A DNA stretch of 64,000 nucleotides from Megalobrama amblycephala. Lineage: Eukaryota > Chordata > Actinopteri > Cypriniformes > Xenocyprididae. The notes under the pieces were generated by a model that worked only from the letters and a program-made list of their open reading frames with translations, was not told the origin of the DNA and ran no database searches. The position numbers and the translations under genes were made by a program. The DNA lies in assembly GCF_018812025.1 (NCBI RefSeq), contig NC_063063.1, positions 2,038,001 to 2,102,000 of the forward strand. The letters are read 5' to 3'. Shown piece after piece: positions 55,110-64,000 of this stretch. Numbering within the stretch: the stretch's first letter is position 1; every line of letters begins with the position of its first letter.

Positions 55110-56570
55110 TTCTGCACAGTATTGTGTGTTACCACTGTAGACTCATTCCTTCCTCCTTTTTGTTAATTGCCTAGTTCTTTAATAACATGTGAGACGAAGC
55201 AAGAAAGAGGCTTTATGTCAAATGCTGGCGACAGAGATGACGGAAAGAGACAGTGGTAAATGTGTCATCTCTCAGAAAAAGCAGGAAAAATAGATGCATA
55301 AATATAGGCTGACATCCGTCATTGTCGGAAAGAACTGACTTTCTTCCTTTATTATACCTATATTTTTTTTAAATATATAAATCATATTTTAATGAAAAAG
55401 GGCACAAAACCTTCATACATATGCCAAATGCAATATGCAGCCCCAATTAGATGTTGTTGGTTTTTTTTCAGTTCTTTTGAAGGAAGATTTGCAAATTGTC
55501 CCCTAACCAGTGAAATGAATTAATAGGCCAGTTTCTGTGATGTCATCAGACCTGAGCCGCTCACTGAGGCGTCTGTGGCGTTGCCTGAGTCAGCCTAGGT
55601 AATGACAGGCTCCATCATTTTTTCCAGCCCAAGCCTCACCCCAAAGACCTGCCCGTCCACCGACCAGTAATAGACTAGGACAGGCCTCTCCAGAGACCCC
55701 ATACTGCCCTGGGGCTGAGCTACCAAACACCTTTTGCCATGATACTCTTGATGTTTTTCAACTGTGCCAACTAACACTGGCCTATCTGAACCCCTAAACT
55801 AACAAATGTCACCCTCTGTTTCCCTTTGCTTTAGTGTCCTCTCTCTAGGGACGTGGTGCAGTAGTAAAGGAATGTTCATGTGTAGTTTTCTAATTAACAG
55901 GCTGTGTTCCTGCAACCCTTGAGCTCCTGCTATTGGTTTTATTGTGTTTTGTCATGTGACTGCTCTCCGCTGGGTGACTCTAATGGAAATGATGACATTC
56001 TGTTCCAAGTTGCTTCATCTTTGAAATGTGAGTACGTCTATTATTGAGAACTGAGTAACAAAAAACATGCTGCTTCCTGATTGGGAAATTCAGTACCTGC
56101 ACCGTAATGCAGAAAGTTATTTATGTAATGGAACATACTGCATATGGCGAGTGTTTTACTGGAAACATTGCATCCATCTGAAAAAAAAAGTAATAATTTT
56201 ATATAATTTTACTCTGTAAATTTATTTATTTTTTTAGACAATTTGGAATTGGTTATTCACTAAATATGCACATCCCAAGCAATACATTCTTGTTGAGGCA
56301 GACTTGTTTAGTAAATTATCAAGTTTCAATACAAGAAATTTTACTTTTACCAACATTTATTTCCTATATTAGCTTTATATGACATAAACTGTGTACTTTT
56401 ATTCAATTCTAATGTGAAAGAAGACAATAACTTGTCCATGTGAAATGACCACAAACAAAGAAACAAACAAAGAAACAAACAAACAAACATTAAATAGTGT
56501 AAATAAAATCAGTTAAAAACATTAGCCAAGAAAAAATTAGATACAATTATATATAGTGTTAGATACTACT
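55110..56570. other. Non-genic stretch
   Basis: No gene or confident repeat. AAACAAAGAAACAAACAAAC text at 56,450-56,490 is low complexity. Confidence 0.4.
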
Positions 56571-56575
56571 GGGAC

Positions 56576-56698
56576 AAAATAAAATAAAATAAAATAAAAT
56601 AATAAAATAAAATAAAATAAAATAAAATAAAATAAAATAAAATAAAATAAAATAAAATAAAATAAAATAAAATAAAATAAAATAAAATAAAATAAAAA
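56576..56698. repeat. (AAAAT)n pentanucleotide microsatellite
   Basis: About 24 units, one lacking an A. It causes the repetitive F-I-L-F-Y frame on the minus strand. Confidence 0.97.
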
Positions 56699-56852
56699 TA
56701 ATTTAGATTTTTCAGATTTCACATTTCTGTCACTCAGAACTGATACGATCAAATATTTGAAATATTTAAAGTTGTAAAATCTGAATCATCTCTGTTTATT
56801 TAACCTCCACTGATTTTCCAGTCACATGAAACATGAAACTTTCCCAGACTAA

Positions 56853-57010
56853 AGGCCTGTTCACACCAAGAATCATAACTATAAAGATAAGAGTATTTGC
56901 AACACCAACACCCGAAAGCTCTCTGTCTCTCTCTATCTCGATCATAGATGGAAAAGACCATTTACTGCCAATACAAGCAATTTACCATAAGAAATATATG
57001 GTTTATAAAG
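56853..57010. repeat. Fragment with GGCCTGTTCACACCAAGAA end
   Basis: The phrase GGCCTGTTCACACCAAGAAT followed by ATAACTATAAAGATAA resembles the end of a common fish DNA element that I recall. The other end is not present. Confidence 0.35.
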
Positions 57011-57057
57011 CTTTTTAACAGTTTTTAACAGTCCAATATTTAACGAATGATTCAATG

Positions 57058-57990
57058 GACAGTGGTGGTCCTAGAGGCAAAGTTGCTCAGAATGAGGAGG
57101 TCTACCATGTGGTGTGAATGTCATGGGCGTGTGCGAAAAATTGAGTGATATACAATCCTTTACGCCCCCAGTTGCTGATTTCTTTTGAATTTCTCGAATT
57201 TTCCGTGAGTCAAACAGGTCCAGCAAGGTTTCGTTCCAATCGGCCTCCATTAACCTTGACTGATAGCTGCTCAAACTTCATTGGCTGTCGCCGGATGCAT
57301 TTTTTGAGATGCATGAATGTCCTCAAAGGCAGTCTTGGCACCTTGGACAAAGACACAGCATGCCGATTTTCAAGTCAATCAGACTTAGTTACAGCTATTT
57401 TTAAGTTTTTTCCATGTTATAGCGCCACCAATTGGCCAGTCGCCGAGTCCTTATACTCTCGTCCACAGAATGAGATCTTACATATGTGTACCAAATTTTG
57501 TGAGAATATCTCATTCCGTTCATGAGTTATAGCCATTTTAGTAAAAGTGGCTCCGCCCATGTGCCCCAAATGTTTTGGCGGCCCTTAGAGACCGTGAATC
57601 AAAATTTCAACTTTTTTTTGTTAATTATTGACAATCAGACTCCAGAGAGTCTTTCTGCACTGGTTTGGTTCCGATCGGGCCAAAAACCTAGGACTAGTTC
57701 GCAAAAGTAGGTTTTTCAAAAACCCAAAATACCCAAATTTTTGCCAAAAAAAGAGCTATTTTGCACTTTTCACCACTGTAGCGCCCCTGTCAGGCCATTT
57801 GGGGCGACCATTTAGTGATGTTGTAGACGGTGTGAGTCCTACCAGCCCTCTACGACTTATGGTTTGGTCTGTCCGATAACTTTTAGGGGAGAATGCTGAT
57901 CCTTGGAAATTTTAGCAATTACAGTAGAGTTTTAGCGCTACACACTTGAACCCCTAATAAAAATAAAATGCCCATTTGGTAAAAATGTCA
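57058..57990. repeat. Probable interspersed repeat of uncertain class
   Basis: Phrases such as GGTTTGGTTCCGATCGGGCC, TATAGCGCCACCAATTGGCC and GAGTTATAGCCATTTTAGTA are typical of an abundant fish repeat I recall. 62,830-63,560 has comparable text (AGCGCCACCTACTGGTC), but the two do not align over long stretches. Frames of up to 126 codons show no domain. Confidence 0.4.
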
Positions 57991-58620
57991 TTTGTCTCAC
58001 ACCCTTAACCCATCTGAGGCTCGAAACCAAATTTGTTAGAGCCGCTGTGTTTAGCTACTATGTCAGGAAAGTCTTTAAATACAAGGAAACTGCACATTAC
58101 TTTATTTAGCTGTTGGTGGCCACAGAGTAAATGTAATACACTGTACCAGCAGCATTAAAACCTCACCGGCGTGCACATATTGAACCTGACTGGTGAAGTT
58201 GCGGTCTGCCCACGTGTGTAGCTGGGTAGCGTTTCTAAAGCTTGCGCTGCAGACTCTCTGTGGTTTCAGAGTCAGTCCAGATCATATGCTGAAACACAGA
58301 CCTGTCTGACTGAGTCCATCCGCATCAGGTCGAATGATAGAGGGCGCACTACGATGACTCAGCTCTTTTCCATCATGGTGTTCATCTTTGTTCTCGCCGT
58401 TTAACCGCGAGGCCTCGGCCCTGTCTGCAGTCTGGGCAGACTGAAATCCTTGAGTTATTAAAACTGGCAGAGGAGGTGATGAACATTTGCTTTCACTTCT
58501 TTTTCTTCATTTGTGTTCTTTCTGAACATTCATCAGGCTTTACCAGAGACATCATGTCCGTTCAAACTGTGGACTAATTCAATAACTAAACTAATTCAAT
58601 AAATAAATAAAAATAATTTT
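57991..58620. other. Non-genic stretch
   Basis: Higher-complexity DNA in part (58,140-58,480), without a recognisable gene or repeat. Confidence 0.35.
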
Positions 58621-58630
58621 GCATTAATGT

Positions 58631-58696
58631 TTTTGAAAGAAGTCTCTTCTGCTCACCAAGGCTGCATTTATTTTATCAATAATACTGTAAAAATGG
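58631..58696 (+). repeat. R1 fragment
   Basis: GAAGTCTCTTCTGCTCACCA through ATACTGTAAAAATGG, the left end of R1, joined to a GT-rich array. Confidence 0.75.
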
Positions 58697-58697
58697 T

Positions 58698-58761
58698 GTT
58701 TGTGTGTGTGTCTGTTTGTGTGTGTGTGTGTGTGTGAAGTGTGTGTGTGAGTGTGTGTGTG

Positions 58762-58803
<42 letters not shown>

Positions 58804-58898
58804 AGTGTGTTTTGTGTGTGTGTGTGTGTGTCTGTTTGTGTAGTGTGTTTTGTGTGTATTGTGTTTTATGTATGTATGTATGTGTGTGTGTGTGTGTG
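58698..58898. repeat. Compound GT/CT/GTAT microsatellite
   Basis: Several GT tracts, a CT tract (58,766-58,797) and TATG units in about 200 bp. The long C/V- and S/L-rich frames are repeat-driven. Confidence 0.95.
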
Positions 58899-59150
58899 TG
58901 GTTCAGGTAGCCTATTCTCTACATTGTGGGGGTATTCATTTATTTATTTATTTTTTTGTCCCCATGAGGAAAACAGCTTATAATTCAAACTAAATTATGC
59001 TTTTTGAAAATGCAAACATGCAGAAAGTTCTCTGTGATGTGCAGGTTTAGGGTCAGGGGACAGAATATACAGTTTGTGCAATATAAAAATCATCATGTCC
59101 TTTGGAAAGTCCCCATAAAACATGGAAACCCAATGTGTGTGTGTGTGTGA
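58899..59150. repeat. GT-associated interspersed repeat, long copy
   Basis: Shares GGTTCAGG and TGTCCCCATGAGGAAAACAGC with 6,799-6,900. It continues through GGTTTAGGGTCAGGGGACAG and CCCCATAAAACATGGAAACC to a second GT tract at about 59,134-59,150, so the unit is framed by GT on both sides. Confidence 0.6.
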
Positions 59151-60215
59151 GGACTATTACTCTGACTTACTGCGCAGCATCAAAGTGACGTGAAGTGTAA
59201 CAGTGCTGGTCATTACACACAAACAGGTGTGTGTCATCAGCCCAGCCCATCCACATGTGGGTGTTATACTGGTCAGCTGACGTCCCAGTTATTTTTAGTG
59301 CAAGCCAGTTCCAGCATATGATGTCACTGACCCAGAAACACGCAGACACAACAAAAGATCACATTGCGTTTCTGGGTGTGAGCAAAACAGACAGAGTGAC
59401 GATGTGGGAAAAGCGTAACGTCCACAGACATCAGAAGCACAGAAGGAAATGAAAGTTCTTCCTGATTTCACTGGGATAATTATTATATGAGCATAATGAT
59501 GTGTCAACAGCTCTGCTAAACGCATTGTCTCCGTCTCTGTGAGCTGTCCGTGTGGAATGCTGGCTGTTTTTAAGTTGCCATTTTTGTGGAAAGTTTTTTG
59601 GAGCGTTTTCAATCTCTTCTCTTGGTTTCGACCCAAAGCAGCAGACTGTGTTTGTCATGCGCCGGGTATGGAGGGGGCGTTCGTGCCCTTCGCTCTTAAA
59701 GAAAGTGGCTCCCTGCCAAAAATCTGTGAAAGTCACTTATCAGTGTAACATTGGTTCTGTGCAGCGTAGGATTGAGCTGGTGGAGACGTGACTTTGGGGA
59801 CGACTCAACATATGTACATCGGCTTGTTTTCACAAAAACATTGCTACAAAAAATATGTGCATGTTTACTTTACAGAGGTCATATCATTCATTATTTATTA
59901 TTAATACTTTTGTTTCTCCTGAGATGCACTTATAATATTAATAGAATCGATGATAAAAAAAAAAAGATGAGTGAAAAAATCTGTCAAAATGTACTCTTTT
60001 TAAAACTTTAGCTTATCATTTTCCATTAAAGTTTAAAGTAAGAGGTGTTCCACCACATGAATAGTTTGAGCGGCACATAAATGTAATAAGTATTACTGGA
60101 TCTATAAGTGATTCAAAAATACACTAGAAACGGTTCAGTTTGTAGGTACAACTGAATGGTGGATTTTTTTTTTTCTTAGAGCCAATAAGCAGTGAAGCAC
60201 TTTTTTTTTTTTTTC
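59151..60215. other. Non-genic stretch with one denser block
   Basis: 59,160-59,760 has higher complexity with overlapping frames on both strands (113 and 101 codons minus, 79 plus), none recognisable. A GTCAGCTGACGTC palindromic stretch lies at 59,272-59,284 and could bind bZIP/bHLH factors. Regulatory function is speculation. Confidence 0.3.
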
Positions 60216-60267
60216 TAAGAAATGATAATAATAATAAAAGACTACACTTTACAATTTATTATGCACC

Positions 60268-61785
60268 AATATTCTATTCTATTCTATTCTATTCTATTCT
60301 ATTCTATTCTATTCTATTCTATTCTATTCTATTCTATTCTATATAGGGATCCTTCAGAACAATATGCAGAGCTGCAGGTGCTACATCAATATTCTATTCT
60401 ATTCTATTCTATTATATTCTATATATTAGAATTCTATTCTGTTCTATTCTATTCTATATAGGGATTCTTCAGAACAATATGCAGAGCTGCAGGCGCTACA
60501 CCAATATTCTAATTCTAATTCTATTCTATTCTATTCTATATATGGATCCTTCAGAACAATATGAAGAGCAGCAGGTGTGACACCAATAGGATTCTATTCT
60601 ATTCTATTCTATTCTATTCTATTCTATTCTATTCTATATAGGGGTCCTTCAGAACAGCATGCAGAGCTGCAGGTGCTACATCAATAGGAATATTCTATTC
60701 TATTCTATTCTATTCTATATAGGGATCCTTCAGAACAATATGCAGAGCTGCAGGTGCTACATCAATATTCTATTCTATTATATTCTATATATTAGAATTC
60801 TATTCTGTTCTATTCTATTCTATATAGGGATTCTTCAGAACAATATGCAGAGCAGCAGGTGCTACACCAATATTCTAATTCTAATTCTATTCTATTCTAT
60901 TCTATTCTATTCTATTCTATATATGGATCCTTCAGAACAATATGAAGAGCAGCAGGTGCGACACCAATAGAATTCTATTCTATTCTATTATATTATATTC
61001 TGTTCTATATAGGGGTCCTTCAGAACAGCATGCAGAGCTGCAGGTGCTACATCAATAGGAATAGTCTATTCTATTCTATATATTAGAATTATATTCTGTT
61101 CTATTCTATTCTATATAGGGATTCTTCAGAACAATATGCAGAGCTGCAGGTGCTACACCAATATTCTATTCTATTCTATTATATTCTATATATTAGAATT
61201 CTATTCTATTCTATTCTATGCTATGCTATTCTATTCTATATATGGATCCTTCAGAACAATATGAAGAGCAGCAGGTGCGACACCAATAGGATTCTATTCT
61301 ATTCTATTCTATTCTATTCTATTCTATTCTATTCTATTCTATTCTATTCTATTCTGTATAGTGGTCCTTCAGAACAGCATGCAGAGCTGCATGTGCTACA
61401 TCAATAGGAATAGTCTATTCTATTCTATTCTACTCTATTCGATATATGATCATTCAGAACATTATGCAGAGCTGCAGGTGCTACACCAATATTCTAATAT
61501 ATTCTATTCTATTCTATTCTATTAGAATATACTATATTAGAATGGAATTCTATCTATATATTAGATTTCTATTCTATTCTATTCTATTCTATTCTATTCT
61601 ATTCTATTCTATTCTATTCTATGTAGTGATCCTTCAGAACAATATGCAGAACTGCAGGTGCTACACTAATATTCTATTCTATTCTATTCTATTCTATTCT
61701 ATTCTATTCTATTCTATATAGCGATCCTTCAGAACAATATGCAGAACTGCAGATGCTACACCAATAGGAACAGCACAACGTTTGA
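60268..61785. repeat. Composite ATTCT satellite with higher-order structure
   Basis: Tracts of ATTCT (2 to about 18 units) alternate with 14 copies of a spacer of about 45 bp (core GATCCTTCAGAACAATATGC, then AGAGCTGCAGGTGCTACA). Spacer variants follow a fixed order: A (GGGATCC, ACATCAATATT), B (GGGATTC, ACACCAATATT then AATTCTAATT), C (TGGATCC, GAAGAGCAGC, GACACC), D (GGGGTCC, CAGCATGC, ATCAATAGG). A-B-C-D at 60,352-60,690 repeats at 60,729-61,060, then B-C-D at 61,127-61,410. The A-to-A period is about 377 bp. The last three spacers are more diverged. No protein is encoded; Y/S/I/L/F-rich frames are by-products. Confidence 0.95.
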
Positions 61786-61990
61786 CAGATTTGTCCACAA
61801 TTTACTGTTACATGAGTTAATCTGGTGTTTAGAAATAACAATATCTGTTCTATGGAAGTTTTATAGTTTTATGTATCAAACTTCACAATTTTCTACTCCT
61901 TATTTTGCACATCAGGTCAGATCAGATCAGTCTCACTGCCCCCTGCTCTTTCAAGACAAAAGCTCAAGAACCTGTTGAGTATCATACAAA

Positions 61991-61991
<1 letters not shown>

Positions 61992-62033
<42 letters not shown>

Positions 62034-62044
62034 TTTTTTTTTTT
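61992..62044. repeat. (GT)n followed by poly-T
   Basis: About 19 GT units followed by 14 T. Confidence 0.95.
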
Positions 62045-62830
62045 ATTTCAATCCCAAAAGTCTTTGGAACCTGCATGACACACTCTTCCCGCATGAGCAC
62101 CAAGCCGTCTTTCACCTCGGTTTATTTACACTATCATTAGAGAAGGAGAAGTTCTCCATCAGAACACTCTCTCGCTCTCTCTGTCTCCCACTTACCTGAC
62201 ATTGATCCTGTGGAAAAATATACAGAAGGCTCACTTATTTCTGAAACACTTACATTCACACACACACTTACATAGGTAAAAATATGCATTTGCAATTTCT
62301 GTATTTTGCTGTTAAAATTAAAAGGACATTTAATGGGTCATATTAAATATTCTTTGTATTTAGTATTAATATAATTTGTATTTATGCATATTTTCTGCAT
62401 GTTTACCACATGACTTCTATTTGGCACATATGCATTCACATGCGCGCATACAGTTAAAAATATGCATTAGCAATTTTGTAAAATTAAAAGGACATTTAAG
62501 AAGTCAGATTAGATATGCTTTGTATTTTGGTTAAATCTGAGCTGTCTGGATCGAATTTAGACATAGTGGCAAGCAGCACAAGGCGAGGTCAAGAATTCTG
62601 TCTGTTTCACTCTTCTGTGCATTTCTGTGTCGATTTCAGAACCGTGCAACCCCAGTGTTATTTTGGATAGGAGTATTTCTGAACACACTCGGAAATAAGG
62701 ATTTTGAACGATTCAGGTTTTGGCAGGTAAGGAATCTGTGGCACAAATGCTGCCATTTGTGTGGTGCATGTTTAAAAATGTGGCTCTCTAAATTTACTTT
62801 TGCACTGCTGTGTTATGGCTTCTTCAATCA
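62045..62830. other. Non-genic stretch
   Basis: No gene or confident repeat recognised. 62,300-62,530 contains two loosely similar halves (ATATGCATTTGCAATTT / ATATGCATTAGCAATTTTG, each followed by AAAATTAAAAGGACATTTAA), an old duplication of about 185 bp. Confidence 0.45.
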
Positions 62831-63560
62831 ATTTAGGTCGTAATGTCAATTTGAGCTCTACAGAGTCCAGGTTGAGGACGCCATATTCTGTTGGATAAGA
62901 CATGTAAATGTGGTTTGCAGAGAGGAATTGCTGGTAAAGGGTTAGATATCTCCGCAACGCTTTAGTGTATTCTGACCAAACTTGGTACATGTCATGACCT
63001 GAGACTACATGCTGCGTTTCAGCACAGCGCCACCTACTGGTCAGGAGATAGCAAAAATTATGAATAAATTCTGAACGGTTTCCTGTTAGATTCAGGGCAG
63101 CATGCCAAGTTGAATGACATGCAATTTTACCATCGGCCATTTTGCATTTTGTAACAAAATGCTGTATTTTATGAATGCATTAGCATACCATTACAAAACT
63201 CGGTATGGGTCATGAGCAAGATGCCCTGAAGGAGTCTGAGAAGTGTCAAGACAGCGCCGACTAGTGGTGCAATCAAATATTCATATGCTCATAACTTTTA
63301 ATGTGGTTGACTTCTTTTCATGGGAGTCTGAATCCTAGCCGAGTCCAACGATACCTAACATGATAGATTTGACCTAATAGTTTGTGCAACATTGCAATTT
63401 AGCATTAAAACAACGTTTGCAAATATCTTTGAAACCATTACTCCGATCAAGACGAAACCACCATAGGAAATTAGGAAACATAGAATTCACACACTTATTT
63501 ATGGGCACACTCTGAGGACACCTAAAAAAAAGTGGTGGGATTGCGCCTGTTGGTGGCGCT
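62830..63560. repeat. Probable interspersed repeat of uncertain class
   Basis: Contains CACAGCGCCACCTACTGGTC, GACAGCGCCGACTAGTGG and GTTGGTGGCGCTGTAAC, so the same short motif occurs three times, once inverted. TCTCCGCAACGCTTTAGTG and CCATTACTCCGATCAAGACG are phrases I recall from abundant fish repeats. No domain in the 122-codon minus-strand frame. Confidence 0.4.
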
Positions 63561-64000
63561 GTAACTGAACAATATAACTAATCACTAACTACAGTTTTTG
63601 AGTATCAGACAAATGGAATGCATTCATGAAGACTTTTGTACGGTATGGTCTTTGTACAAAGTTAATGGCAGCAACTGTGCTGGAGTGTAAAGTGTCTCTT
63701 TGGTACGAACAATGATGAAGCTTGTAAATGGATTGAAGATTCACAGACCGAGGCGTTGAGAGGCACAGAGCATAGAGATCGGGAAAAAATGTGCAGATGG
63801 GAAGGATGTGCGGACGGATGAGTGGATTGTTTTGGTGTTCTCGTCCTGTGAGGCCTCCGTGAGTCAGATACCACATCCTTCAGCTGTTTTGAGGTAAAAA
63901 GCAGCCCTTTTTCCGTCATAAAACAAAAAACATTTAAACATCCCCTGTTTATTCTACACATGTGATTTCACAAGTTTTCCTTTTGTCTGTTTTGCTGAAA
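63561..64000. other. Non-genic stretch at window end
   Basis: Two overlapping minus-strand frames (95 and 99 codons) cover 63,589-63,961 without recognisable motifs. The second includes a serine-rich segment. A coding exon cannot be excluded but nothing supports it. Confidence 0.3.

Noticed and set aside
60222..61721. Several 79-103 codon plus-strand frames rich in L-F-Y-S-I
   Set aside because: The ATTCT pentamer keeps frames open by composition; they follow the satellite and carry no protein signature.
60268..61785. CRISPR-like repeat/spacer alternation
   Set aside because: The 'spacers' are near-identical to one another and the tracts are ATTCT microsatellite, the reverse of a CRISPR pattern.

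Overview
The window looks like intergenic or intronic DNA from a cyprinid-type teleost fish. The evidence is its dense AT-rich DNA transposon remnants, very long GT and TA microsatellites, fragments of Tc1-like and L2/CR1-like elements, and an LTR retroelement with a proline-rich reading frame. I recognise no intact host gene, tRNA, rRNA or CRISPR array. Nearly all short open frames are chance or repeat-driven.

Layout: 1-5,000 holds three short inverted-repeat elements flanked by TTAA. 6,700-7,450 has GT arrays. A non-autonomous hAT element with a perfect 8-bp target duplication lies at 9,546-11,214. A common interspersed repeat (called R1 here) at 12,740-13,663 is split by another insertion. 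14,601-16,906 is a nest with two TTAA elements inside an older one. 17,890-18,340 and 21,120-21,900 are higher-complexity, homeodomain-motif-rich stretches that could be enhancers. 22,181-23,187 is a further nest. 24,650-24,885 holds very long GT and TA arrays. 25,460-25,950 is a minisatellite whose every unit is self-complementary. 28,910-31,790 is a nearly 3-kb CTAA-type array containing six copies of a palindromic element and an internal duplication of about 1.8 kb.

35,000-45,820 continues with MITEs, a large inverted repeat around a TA array (37,431-37,770), and a mosaic of MITE, L2-like reverse transcriptase and Tc1-like tail at 42,055-43,220. It also contains two unexplained open frames on the minus strand (36,141-36,420 and 43,555-43,959). 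49,171-50,000 is a well-preserved piggyBac-type non-autonomous element. 51,903-54,126 is a Gypsy-like LTR followed by a broken gag-like/proline-rich frame made of three coding minisatellites. 56,576-56,698 is an AAAAT array. 60,268-61,785 is a composite satellite in which ATTCT tracts alternate with a spacer of about 45 bp, arranged in a four-type higher-order order.

Functionally the window is a record of successive insertions and tandem expansions rather than a set of cooperating genes. The most unusual structures are the higher-order ATTCT satellite, the CTAA array with captured palindromic elements, the self-complementary minisatellite, and the recurring use of TTAA target sites by several unrelated-looking element families. 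Family names rest on terminal motifs and recall; no database search was possible.
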